Positions 1 through 8,700 of a stretch of 64,000 nt of DNA are shown here, one piece after another; positions within the stretch are counted from its first letter, which is position 1; each line of letters opens with the position of its first letter. The translations under genes and the position numbers were made by a program. The notes below the pieces were generated by a model. That model was given only the letters and a program-made list of their open reading frames with translations. It did no database searches and had not been told where the DNA came from. The stretch comes from UBA7239 sp964509075 (lineage in GTDB: Bacteria; Pseudomonadota; Gammaproteobacteria; Pseudomonadales; UBA7239), in NCBI GenBank assembly GCA_964509075.1, contig CAZDWC010000003.1, positions 186,001 through 250,000 of the forward strand. The letters are read 5' to 3'.

Positions 1-622
1 CGTGGTAACCGGAACCATCTGCGATCAGTACCACGCCGACGACCAGCAGGAAGGCCAGTGCCAGCATCTTGATGGTGGGGTGATTTTCAATAAACGCACC
101 AATGCCGCCGGCAAACAGCATCATCAATCCCACAGAGGCGACTACAGCGGCAACCATCACCGGTATCTGTCCGGTCATGCCGACGGCTGTAATAATGGAA
201 TCCAGTGAAAACACCAGATCGATAATCACAATCTGGAAAATGATGGCTGCAAAACTGTTTTTGACCGTGCTGGAGGATTCACCTTCAATGCCTTCCAGCA
301 ATTGATGGATTTCTTGCGTGCTCTTCCACAGCAGGAACAAGCCGCCTGCGCAGAGAATGATGTCGCGCCCGGACACGCCGTGCTCCATGACAGTGAACAA
401 CGGTTCCGTCATGCCGGCGATGTAGGCCAGCGTCATCAGCAGGGCGATGCGCATGAACATGGCGAGAAACAGACCGATGCGGCGCGCGACCTCGCGTTTT
501 TCCTTGGGTAGCTTCTCGACCAGAATTGAAATAAAGATGATGTTGTCGATACCCAGCACCAGCTCGAGTGCGGTAAGGGTCAGGAAAGCCATCCAGGCTT
601 GCGGGTCAGTCAGGTAATGCAT
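1..622 (-). CDS. TerC-family integral membrane protein (3' end cut by window)
   Basis: The reverse strand reads from an ATG at 622 (MHYLTDPQAW) without a stop to the window edge, so about 207 residues are visible and the C-terminus is missing. Two TerC-family signatures are seen: GIDNIIFISIL near residue 24 and DLVFSLDSI in the second half. In this family these paired acidic motifs lie in membrane helices and are linked to metal-ion export (Alx/MntP-like manganese handling) or tellurite resistance. Several hydrophobic segments alternate with short charged loops (EKLPKEKREVARR). Sixty-nine bases separate it from the upstream Nudix gene on the same strand. Which metal it handles cannot be told, and a C-terminal CBS/CorC extension cannot be excluded because that end is outside the window. 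Confidence 0.88.
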   Translation of the reverse strand, partial: MHYLTDPQAWMAFLTLTALELVLGIDNIIFISILVEKLPKEKREVARRIGLFLAMFMRIALLMTLAYIAGMTEPLFTVMEHGVSGRDIILCAGGLFLLWKSTQEIHQLLEGIEGESSSTVKNSFAAIIFQIVIIDLVFSLDSIITAVGMTGQIPVMVAAVVASVGLMMLFAGGIGAFIENHPTIKMLALAFLLVVGVVLIADGSGYH

Positions 623-691
623 GGTGTGGCCGCTGGTCGTGTGAGTGTGGGCGGCAATTGTACCGGTGAGTCGCCAGCTTGCACACTGCGT

Positions 692-1156
692 CTATTCGCG
701 CAGCGGATGTTCGTACAATGTTTCCAGTGGCAGGCGTCTGCCGCTGCGGTAATCGTCGATCACCTTGAGTACCAGCGGACTGCGCAGCTCTCCCGCCCGG
801 TGTTTTTCCAGCACAGTGTCGTAATCCAGCCATACGGCTTCAGCGATGCCCTCGTCCAGCGCTGTGCCAAGGTGTGCCAGCGGGGTGCCGACAAAGGCGA
901 TGCGCAGGTACATGTAGCCATTGCTCGGTGCCAGGTAGCTGTAGAGTCCCAGCCAATGGGTTATCTCCACCTGCCAGGCCGTTTCTTCCAGTGTCTCGCG
1001 CAAGGCGCCGGCCAGCAGTGTTTCACCTTCATCCCAGTGGCCGGCTGGCTGGTTGTAGACCATTTGTTGGCGAAACTGATCGTATTCATGCACCAGCAGA
1101 AACTTGCCGTCTTGTTCGACGACGGTGGCGACGGTAACGTGGGGAGCCCATTGCAT
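692..1156 (-). CDS. nudJ: NudJ-like Nudix hydrolase (nucleoside di/triphosphate phosphatase)
   Basis: A 154-residue protein starting MQWAPHVTVATVV, which lines up with the NudJ N-terminus (M-x-K-P-H-V-T-V-A). The Nudix box begins GHWDEGETL and continues RETLEETAW; the catalytic REx2EE acidic core is present but the usual Gly after EET is Ala. The downstream NQPAGH and LRSPLV segments are also NudJ-like. NudJ releases phosphate from nucleoside di- and triphosphates and from HMP-PP, a thiamine precursor. An upstream in-frame start at 1192 would add 12 residues, but the family alignment and an AGG seven bases before the inner ATG favour 1156. In many gammaproteobacteria nudJ sits next to mnmA; here it lies behind the TerC gene instead. 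Confidence 0.85.
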   Translation of the reverse strand: MQWAPHVTVATVVEQDGKFLLVHEYDQFRQQMVYNQPAGHWDEGETLLAGALRETLEETAWQVEITHWLGLYSYLAPSNGYMYLRIAFVGTPLAHLGTALDEGIAEAVWLDYDTVLEKHRAGELRSPLVLKVIDDYRSGRRLPLETLYEHPLRE

Positions 1157-1240
1157 GTTGAGACCTGTAACGCTGTGGTGAAGAACGTGCAATGCTAGCC
1201 GAATGTGTTGATCCTGTGCAGGATCCTGCTGTTGTTCCTG

Positions 1241-1342
1241 AGGTTGTAAGCGACTACAGGTTGTAAGCGACTACAGGTTGTAAGCGAATACAGGTTGTAA
1301 GCGAATACAGGTTGTAAGTGACTACAGGTTTTAAGCGACTAT
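1241..1342. repeat. Six tandem 17-bp repeats upstream of a two-component operon
   Basis: Six consecutive 17-bp units (consensus AGGTTGTAAGCGACTAC) start at 1241, 1258, 1275, 1292, 1309 and 1326. Units 1 and 2 are identical, units 3 and 4 share a change to GCGAATAC, unit 5 has GTGACTAC and the last reads AGGTTTTAAGCGACTAT. The array occupies the gap between the divergent nudJ and response-regulator genes and ends 52 bases before the regulator start. Confidence 0.95.
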
Positions 1343-1346
1343 TAAG
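1330..1346 (+). promoter_or_regulatory. Candidate autoregulatory box (TTTAAG-N5-ATTAAG) for the QseB/PmrA-like regulator
   Basis: TTTAAG at 1330-1335 and ATTAAG at 1341-1346 form a direct repeat with an 11-bp period. That is the arrangement known for PmrA/QseB-type OmpR-family regulators (YTTAAK-N5-YTTAAK). It lies about 50 bases before the regulator gene, where an autoregulatory site is expected. The tandem units upstream each carry a related TGTAAG half-site but at 17-bp spacing. Binding is inferred, not shown. Confidence 0.5.
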
Positions 1347-1394
1347 ATGCGTTGCAGATAATGTGGCTGGACTGGCGGTGGAGAGGAAGGTGTT

Positions 1395-2072
1395 TTGCGG
1401 ATTTTGCTGGTAGAGGACAACGAGAATCTTGGCGAGGCGCTGGTCACGGCGCTGCGGCAGGAGCACTACACCGTGGACTGGTTGCGCGATGGCCGGGATG
1501 CACTGCAGGCGCCCTTCGCGGAACAGGTTGATGCCATTGTGCTGGATCTGGGCTTGCCGGGTATGGATGGCCTGACGCTGTTGCGGCATTGGCGCAACCG
1601 CAAGTTGCAGACGCCGGTGCTGATTCTGACGGCGCGTGACAGCACGGATACCAAGGTCGAAGGCCTGGACAGCGGTGCCGACGATTTTCTGGCCAAGCCG
1701 TTCGAACGCGCGGAGTTGATGGCGCGTCTGCGCTCGCTGTTGCGGCGCAGCCGGCAAGCGGAGCAGGAGGGCAGCATTATCCGCTTCGGTGAAGTCGAGC
1801 TGGATGTCGCTGCACACCGTGTCAGTTTTCGCGGTGTGGCTGTTAACGTGTCGCGACGGGAGTTCGCCTTGCTGCAGGTGTTACTGGAGCGGCCGGGCAA
1901 GGTGTTTTCCCGTGACAAATTGCAGCAGACGCTTTACGGCTGGGATGATGATGTTTCCAGTAACACGGTTGAAGTGTATATCCACAACCTGCGCAAGAAA
2001 TTCTATCCCGAACTGATCCGCACCTTGCGCGGCATCGGTTATGCCTCTGCCGACAAGCCGTTATCGTCATGA
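1395..2072 (+). CDS. OmpR-family response regulator, QseB/PmrA-like
   Basis: A 225-residue regulator with a receiver domain (about residues 1-115) and a winged-helix DNA-binding domain (about 125-220). Seen in the receiver are the acidic pair E7-D8, the phospho-acceptor D51 in VLDLGLPGMDG and the conserved K101 in AKPF. The C-terminal half carries the OmpR/PhoB signature VSRREFALL and VEVYIHNLRKK, plus LRGIGY near the end. The start is TTG, chosen because AGGAAGG ends four bases before it and MRILLVEDNE is the normal start of the family. Its last four bases overlap the histidine kinase start (ATGA), so the two are co-translated. The 11-bp-period box just upstream suggests autoregulation. Which stimulus it answers is unknown. 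Confidence 0.93.
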   Translation: MRILLVEDNENLGEALVTALRQEHYTVDWLRDGRDALQAPFAEQVDAIVLDLGLPGMDGLTLLRHWRNRKLQTPVLILTARDSTDTKVEGLDSGADDFLAKPFERAELMARLRSLLRRSRQAEQEGSIIRFGEVELDVAAHRVSFRGVAVNVSRREFALLQVLLERPGKVFSRDKLQQTLYGWDDDVSSNTVEVYIHNLRKKFYPELIRTLRGIGYASADKPLSS

Positions 2073-3424
2073 AATCGATACGCCATTTTCTGCTGCTTGC
2101 ATTGTGCGTCGTCATGACGAGTGTCATGGGGATGGCAGCCTGGTTCAGTTATCGCGACAGCGTGCATGAGATCGACGAGATTTTTGACGCGCGTCTTGCG
2201 CAATATGCGCGTCTGTTGGCCGCTACGGCGGTTTATGGTTCCGGTTCGATTATTCCTGTGCCGGAAAAAAATGGCTCGTGGATAGGGCATAAATACGAAG
2301 CCAGAATCGCATTCCAGATATGGCAGGACAGCGTTCACTTGTTGACAGCATCTGAAAACGCCGGTGCTCGGCCATTGGCGGCATTCGTGCAGGGTTTTCA
2401 CAATGAAGTACGTGATGGCAACAGTCGCTGGCGCGTGTTTGTATTGCATGACAGTCTTACGCAGGATTGGGTCATGGTGGCGGAGCGCCACGATGTGCGC
2501 CTGGAACTGGTGCGCGAAATTGCCGGCAATGCAGTATTGCCCGCAGTGCTGGGCACGGTGGTGGCATTGCTGTTGATGTCCTGGGTGTTGTCGCGCGGCT
2601 TTCGTCCGTTGCAGGTTATCGCTGATGCCATTACACATCGACGCGCCGACGATCTAGCGTCTTTGCAATTTGACAATATTCCCGCCGAAGTGGCTGCGTT
2701 GGTCGACAACATCAACGCATTGCTGCAGCGGGTGCGGCACTCGCTGGAGCGTGAGCGCCGCTTCAGTGCCGATGCAGCACATGAAATCAAGACGCCGCTG
2801 GCCGCCATCAAGTTGCAGCTCGCGAATCTGCAATCACAGGCCAGGCAAGAGGATCTGCCGCTCGTCAGCGGTGTGCTGCGCAGTTGTGATGACATGCAGC
2901 GCATGGTGGAGCAGCTGCTGGTGTTCAATCGTCTGGAGCCAGCCTGTTTTGCGGGCTTGCAGCAGCCTGTCAATTTGCTGCCGCTGTGTCGCGAGGTGAT
3001 GGCGCAGGAGGCGGAATTTGCCTTGCAAAAAAACCAGGAGCTGAGTCTGGAAGGTGGCGATGATGCGCTCGTGTTGTTGTCTGATCCAACCCTGCTGCAG
3101 GTTTTGCTGCGCAACCTTGTGCACAACGCGGTGTGTTATACGCAAACCGGAGGCAGCGTGCAGTTGTGTGTGTCGCGTGAAGCCAGTCAAGTACTGCTGG
3201 AGGTCTGCGACAACGGCCCCGGCATTCCTGAGTCGGAACGGGAAAAAGTGTTTGAACGCTTTTACCGTGTCGATGCAGATCGTCACGCATCCGGTGTGCA
3301 GGGTTCCGGCCTCGGCCTCGCCATTGCGCAGGAAATCGTGCGCTTGCATGCTGGCACGATTGCGTTGCACAGCGGTCGCGATGGCTGCGGGCTTTGTGTG
3401 CAGGTGAAACTTCCCTTGCGCTAG
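2069..3424 (+). CDS. Sensor histidine kinase, QseC/PmrB-like
   Basis: A 451-residue inner-membrane kinase forming a pair with the regulator it overlaps by four bases. TM1 covers about residues 7-27, a periplasmic sensor of about 120 residues follows, and TM2 covers about 152-175. The dimerisation/phosphotransfer helix has the phospho-acceptor H238 in FSADAAHEIKTPLAA. The ATPase domain shows LLRNLVHNAV (N box), VCDNGPGIP (G1 box), ERFYR (F box) and GSGLGLAIAQEIV (G2 box). The length and the short linker after TM2 match QseC/PmrB-type kinases. The periplasmic region has no obvious iron-binding ExxE motif, so a PmrB-type metal-sensing role is not supported. It probably phosphorylates the preceding QseB/PmrA-like protein. 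Confidence 0.93.
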   Translation: MKSIRHFLLLALCVVMTSVMGMAAWFSYRDSVHEIDEIFDARLAQYARLLAATAVYGSGSIIPVPEKNGSWIGHKYEARIAFQIWQDSVHLLTASENAGARPLAAFVQGFHNEVRDGNSRWRVFVLHDSLTQDWVMVAERHDVRLELVREIAGNAVLPAVLGTVVALLLMSWVLSRGFRPLQVIADAITHRRADDLASLQFDNIPAEVAALVDNINALLQRVRHSLERERRFSADAAHEIKTPLAAIKLQLANLQSQARQEDLPLVSGVLRSCDDMQRMVEQLLVFNRLEPACFAGLQQPVNLLPLCREVMAQEAEFALQKNQELSLEGGDDALVLLSDPTLLQVLLRNLVHNAVCYTQTGGSVQLCVSREASQVLLEVCDNGPGIPESEREKVFERFYRVDADRHASGVQGSGLGLAIAQEIVRLHAGTIALHSGRDGCGLCVQVKLPLR

Positions 3425-3541
3425 TGGTGTGTCTGCCCCGAATAGCAGTGCAACAGCAGCTTGGCAATGCGAGCATATATGCAGAGGGTATCACTGCCAC
3501 AACGCCTATAATCTGGCGCAGATATTTGTGCGAGGCACAAC

Positions 3542-5596
3542 ATGAGTGCGTATCACTCCCTTTTCCAGCCCATCACCATCGGCAGCATGACGGTGAAGAA
3601 CCGCGTCGTCATGGCGCCGATGACTACCGATTACGGCAATGATGACCAGACGCCCTCCGAGCGTTTGATGGCATATCTGGAAGCGCGTGCCGCCGGTGGT
3701 GTTGGGCTGATCACGATGGAAGTGTGTACGGTGGATGTGGAGCATCGCTACCTGCAGCGTTCGCTGACGCTCGGCGATGACATGTATATCGATGCACATA
3801 AGCCATTAATCGAACGCATTCATCGTCATGGCGCCAAAGTGCAGCCACAAATCACGCATCCGGGCCCGGAATCCATCATCTCGTTTTTCAGTGGTAAACC
3901 TGCAGTCGGCCCGTCGCCGGTGGTGTCACCGGTATGGGGAACTGCGTGCCGCGAGCTGGATATCGACGAAATTCCCGCGATCATTAATCAGTATGCGCAC
4001 GCGGCGCGCCGCGTGCAGGCGGCGGGTTACGACGGGCTGGAATTGCACGCGGCACACAGCTATCACCTGATCGGTTCTTTTCTGTCGCCATTTCGTAACA
4101 AGCGCAAGGATGCGTATGCCGGCCACAAATTCGCAACGCGCTCGCGTCTGTTGCTGGAAGTGTTGGCAGCGATGCGTGCGCAGGTGGGCAAGGATTTTCC
4201 CATCACCGTGCGTCTTGCAGGCTACGAGCGCTTACCGGGTGGGCGCGAGATTGACGACACCGCGCGGCTCGCGCCGCTGGCCGTAGAGGCAGGTGCGAGT
4301 GCATTTCATATCAGCGGTGGCGGCACTGACAAACTGGTGTCGCAAATTGTGGCTTCTTCCGCTGCCGGTTATGCCTTCAACGCGGCGCTGGCCGAAAGTG
4401 TTAAGCGTGTAGTCAAGGTGCCGGTGTTTGCTGTGGGCCGCATTCACACACCGGAACAGGCTGAGAAAATTGTCGGCGGCGGACAAGCGGACATGATCGT
4501 GATGGGGAGGCCGATGCTGGCCGATCCGGAATGGGCCAACAAGGCGCAGCGCGATGCTGCCAACACTATCCGTCGCTGCATTTCCTGCGAGAACTGTATT
4601 GACTCCATGAATCGCGGCACGCTCGCTTGTGCGGTAAACGCCTTCACCGGTCGCGAAGAGGAATTGTCTTTGCAAAAAACCGCTGCGGTAAAACATGTCG
4701 TCGTGATTGGTGCCGGCCCCGGTGGCATGGAGGCGGCGCGCGTGGCGGCATTGCGCGGACATCGCGTCACGCTGATCGAACGCGAACAACGCTTGGGCGG
4801 CGCTTTGTTGCTGGCGGCAACTGTGCACGATGACAATCGCTTTTTTCTCGATTATCTCAAGCAGGCAGTGCGTGCTCTGCCTATCGATATTCAACTCGGC
4901 AAGACGGCTGATGTCGCCATGATCAGTGCCTTGAAGCCGGATGCGGTGATCGTGGCCACCGGTGCGCAAGTGGTGGTGCCAAAAGCTATCGCGCTGCAAG
5001 ACGGCGTGTGGTTTGGTCGCGATGTGCGCGAGCTGCTCACCGGGCGCTGGCAGCGTTGGGCGCGGCACTGGCCGTCACTGCTGGCGCCGGTAATGCTGAA
5101 AGTGGGAGAGTGGTGGAATCGTTATTTGCATCCGCAAGTGTTGCAGGTGGCTGGGCATGTGTGGATGCCGTTTGGCAAGCGTGTGGCAGTAATCGGTACC
5201 GATTTGCCTGCGGTGGAACTCGCCGAATTTTTTGCCAAGCGCCGTCGGCAGGTATATCTGCTGGCGACAGAAGACAAGCTGCTGCCGGAAGTCGGCCGCA
5301 AACGTCGCGCCGAACATATGGACAAACTCGACCAGTTTAAAGTGCGCGTGATGTTGGGTCTGGATTTGCACACGGTTGCGGCGCAGGCAATTCACTATGC
5401 GCCAGCAGGTAGCGCTGAGCGCTTCTCACTGGACGTGGACAGTGTGCTGGTGGCTGGCGATGTGACAGCCGACATGACCTTGGCAGATCAACTTACTGCG
5501 GCAGGTTTGCCGGTGCAGGCGATTGGCGATTGCGCAGGCTATGGGCAGATTGTGAAGGCGGTGCGGCAGGGGGCGGAGGTTGCATTTTGGGTGTGA
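3542..5596 (+). CDS. FadH/TMADH-class NADH:flavin oxidoreductase (OYE barrel + Fe-S + NAD(P) domain)
   Basis: A 684-residue enzyme with the full plan of 2,4-dienoyl-CoA reductase (FadH, about 670 aa) and trimethylamine dehydrogenase. Residues 5-335 form the OYE-type FMN barrel (NRVVMAPMTTDY, GYDGLELHAAHSY, LSPFRNKRKD). A [4Fe-4S] motif follows with cysteines at about 346, 349, 352 and 363 (CX2CX2CX10C, the TMADH-like spacing; FadH has CX3C for the third). From about residue 384 comes an FAD/NAD(P)-binding domain with VVVIGAGPGGMEAA. Electrons would pass from NAD(P)H via FAD and the cluster to FMN, reducing an unsaturated substrate. The substrate is unknown, and no fad or steroid genes flank it. 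Its last codons (GQIVKAVRQGAE) reappear, diverged, after the giant gene downstream at 13910. Confidence 0.9.
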   Translation: MSAYHSLFQPITIGSMTVKNRVVMAPMTTDYGNDDQTPSERLMAYLEARAAGGVGLITMEVCTVDVEHRYLQRSLTLGDDMYIDAHKPLIERIHRHGAKVQPQITHPGPESIISFFSGKPAVGPSPVVSPVWGTACRELDIDEIPAIINQYAHAARRVQAAGYDGLELHAAHSYHLIGSFLSPFRNKRKDAYAGHKFATRSRLLLEVLAAMRAQVGKDFPITVRLAGYERLPGGREIDDTARLAPLAVEAGASAFHISGGGTDKLVSQIVASSAAGYAFNAALAESVKRVVKVPVFAVGRIHTPEQAEKIVGGGQADMIVMGRPMLADPEWANKAQRDAANTIRRCISCENCIDSMNRGTLACAVNAFTGREEELSLQKTAAVKHVVVIGAGPGGMEAARVAALRGHRVTLIEREQRLGGALLLAATVHDDNRFFLDYLKQAVRALPIDIQLGKTADVAMISALKPDAVIVATGAQVVVPKAIALQDGVWFGRDVRELLTGRWQRWARHWPSLLAPVMLKVGEWWNRYLHPQVLQVAGHVWMPFGKRVAVIGTDLPAVELAEFFAKRRRQVYLLATEDKLLPEVGRKRRAEHMDKLDQFKVRVMLGLDLHTVAAQAIHYAPAGSAERFSLDVDSVLVAGDVTADMTLADQLTAAGLPVQAIGDCAGYGQIVKAVRQGAEVAFWV

Positions 5597-5662
5597 GTTT
5601 TTGAGATAAAAGTGTTGCGCCGTGGCAGAGGTTGATGAAAGGGGTATGAGCTCTTGTTGAGC

Positions 5663-5675
5663 GGGGGGGGGGGGG
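5663..5675. repeat. Homopolymeric run of 13 G upstream of the giant secreted-protein gene
   Basis: Thirteen consecutive G residues lie 57 bases before the ATG of the giant propeller protein, in the only non-coding gap ahead of it. Such tracts are prone to slipped-strand mispairing. A weak candidate promoter straddles it (TTGTTG at 5654-5659 and TTAGAG at 5681-5686), with a 21-base spacer that would reach the usual 17 if four G were lost. The promoter reading is speculative, and homopolymer sequencing error must be considered. Confidence 0.9.
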
Positions 5676-5732
5676 CAGTGTTAGAGTTCACTCCGTAGGA
5701 AAACCAATCAATAACAATTCTGGAGCTTGTGG

Positions 5733-8700
5733 ATGTTTAGCCATCTGCGTCTGCGATTACTGCTCAGCCTGTGTGGGCTGCTGTGTTCTTTCAATGTTTT
5801 TGCCGCTGATGATGACTACTGGGTGGCTTTTGCCGGGGGCAGCCCACCCGGCGTGACGTTGGCCGGTGCCGTGGGCAGCGTGAATGCCATGGTCACGGTT
5901 GGGAATAATCTGTATGTGGCAGGGCAGTTCGATACGGTGTCTGGCGTGGCCGCCAGCAACATTGCGCGTTGGAATGGCAGCAGCTGGAGTGCGTTAGGCA
6001 CGGGTACCAATAACACGATCAGCGCATTGGCGGTGGATGGCAGTGGCAATGTCTACGCGGGCGGCTTGTTTACCACAGCGGGCGGTGTCACGGTCAATCG
6101 CGTGGCCAAATGGAATGGCAGTGCGTGGAGTGCCTTGGGCAGTGGTATGGGGCTCGCCGTAAATGCGCTGTGTTTTGATAACAGTGGCAATTTGTATGCG
6201 ACAGGTAATTTCACCACAGCGGGCGGTGTGGCGGCCAGCAAGATTGCGAAGTGGAACGGCAGTGCCTGGGGTGCACTAGGCAGTGGCCTGGATAACGTCG
6301 GTCTTGCGTTGGTGGCGGGTGCAGGCAATGACATCTATGTGGGTGGTGCTTTCACGACAGCTGGGGGTATCACTGTCAATCGCGTGGCCAAATGGAATGG
6401 CAGTGCGTGGAGTGCGCTGGGTGCCGGGTTTGCGCAGAATGTTCTGACATTGGCGTGGAAGTCCAGTACATCGACCTTGTTGGCTGCAGGCTATTTCAAT
6501 TCTCCTTCCGGTGTTGTGCAGTGGAATGGAGCAGTATGGAGTGCACACGGCTCTACGGTCACTCGCGTGCCCGTGCCGGCATTAAAAATATTGAAGGATG
6601 GGAGCGTGGTTTATGCCCATGATGACACTACAAATTCAGCTGGGTTGTTGTTCAGAAGCACGGGTGGGGATTGGGTTCAGTTGGGTACGCAGGCAAATGG
6701 AGGTAAACCCAAGGCTCTAACCGTGGCTGCGGATAACACCTTGTATTTGGGTGGTACGTTTACCTCGATAGCAGCAGGGTCTAAACCTGCTTATGGTTTG
6801 GGTCGGTGGACAAGGCAGCGGGATCAGGATGGCGATGGTGTTCCTGATTTGGAGGATGTGTTCCCCAATAATACGGCAGTGTCGGTAGATAACGATTCGG
6901 ATGGTTGGGCGGATAGCTGGAATAGTGGCTGCAATTTGGCTTGTCAGAGTGGGTCGGGTGTTGTAATCGATAATTGTCCTTCCGTAAATAATCCGGCCCA
7001 GTCGGACAGGGATGCCGATGGTGAAGGCGATGCCTGTGACAATGATACTGACAACGATGGCGTTGTGGATTACGCGGATGCTTGGCCTCTTGATGCTAGC
7101 TTGTGGCAGGATTATGACCATGACGGCATTGGTGACATGGTGGATGTTGACGACGATGCGGATGGTATTTTGGATGTCGCTGATAATTGCCCTTTGCGTG
7201 CCAATCCCGGTCAGGAAGATGCTAATGCTGACAGTCAAGGCGATGTGTGCGAACCCCCTGCACTGGCTCTGGGTGGTAGCCATAGCTGCGCCATTACAGC
7301 GGCCGGTGGTGTGAAGTGCTGGGGCTATAACGGATACGGTCAATTGGGTGATGGCACAACCACGGATAGATCGAGCCCTGTGGGGGTAACTGGCTTGAGC
7401 AGTGGTGTGCTGGCGATTGCGGCAGGTGGTGGTCATACCTGCGCATTAGGGCAAGCAGGTGCAGTAGTGTGCTGGGGCTATGGCAACTCTGGCCAACTTG
7501 GTTTTGGCGGCTTCAGCTCGAGACAGACGCCGGTGGCGGTGACTGGGCTGGGCAGCGGCGTGGTGGGGATAGCGCTGGGTAATCAAAATACTTGCGCATT
7601 AACCCAAACGGGCGCGGTGCTGTGTTGGGGCTATAACGCTAATGGCCAATTAGGCGATGGCACGACTACCTATCGATCTGTCCCCGTTGCAGTGAGCGGG
7701 CTGAGCAGTGGCGTGGTGGCGATAGCGGCTGGCGATAGTCACACATGTGCGGTAACGCAGGCGGGCGCTGTGCTGTGTTGGGGTTATAACGTAAACGGCC
7801 AATTGGGCGATGGTACGACTACCGATCGACTCACTCCGGTGGTGGTGAGTGGCTTGAGCAGCGGCGTGGTGGCGATCGCGGCGAGTGGTAATCAAACCTG
7901 CGCATTAACCCAAGCGGGGGCTGTGCAGTGCTGGGGCTATAACGTATATGGCCAATTGGGTGATGGCACAACTACCAGTCGACTCACTCCGGTGCCTGTG
8001 AGTGGCTTGAGCAGCGGCGTGGTGGGGATAGCGCTGGGTAATCAAAATACCTGCGCATTAACCCAAGCGGGGGCTGTGCAATGTTGGGGCTATAACGGAT
8101 ATGGCCAATTGGGTGATGGCACGACTACCACTCGACTTACTCCAGTGGCAGTGAGTGGGCTGAGCAGCGGCGTGGTGGCGTTAGAGGTGGGTGCTAATCA
8201 CAGCTGCGCATTAACGCAGGCGGGGGCTGTGCTGTGCTGGGGTTCAAATTCTAGTGGCAAATTGGGCGATGGCACCAATACCAGTCGGTCTGTGCCAGTA
8301 ATGGCCGGTTTTGCACAGAGTATCAGTATTACCACGCCGGCGCCGAGTATTGGTGTGCTGGGGCAAAGCTTCCCGGTAGCGGCAAGCAGCAGTTCCGGGT
8401 TGCCGGTCACCATCACCGCCAGCGGTGGCTGCAGTCTCAGTGGCAATAGTGTGACCATGATCAGTACCTCGCCGGTTTGTACTGTCACTTACAGCCAGGC
8501 GGGCAATTTTGAGTATAGGGCAGCACCGCAGCTCTCATCTGTAACCTCCGTAGATAGCGACGGCGATGGCACGACGGATGCGCTGGATGCCGATGATGAC
8601 AATGATGGTGTGCCGGATTATCTCGATGCGTTGCCGCGCGATGCCAGCGAATCACGGGACGACGATGCGGATGGCATCGGCAACCTGATGGATATTGATG

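Noticed and set aside
1241..1342. CRISPR array
   Set aside because: The 17-bp units are directly adjacent with no spacers, and no cas genes are present.
1254..1817. Minus-strand ORF of 187 codons running through the 17-bp repeats
   Set aside because: It is antisense to the response regulator and its tail simply translates the tandem repeats; no family resemblance or ribosome site.
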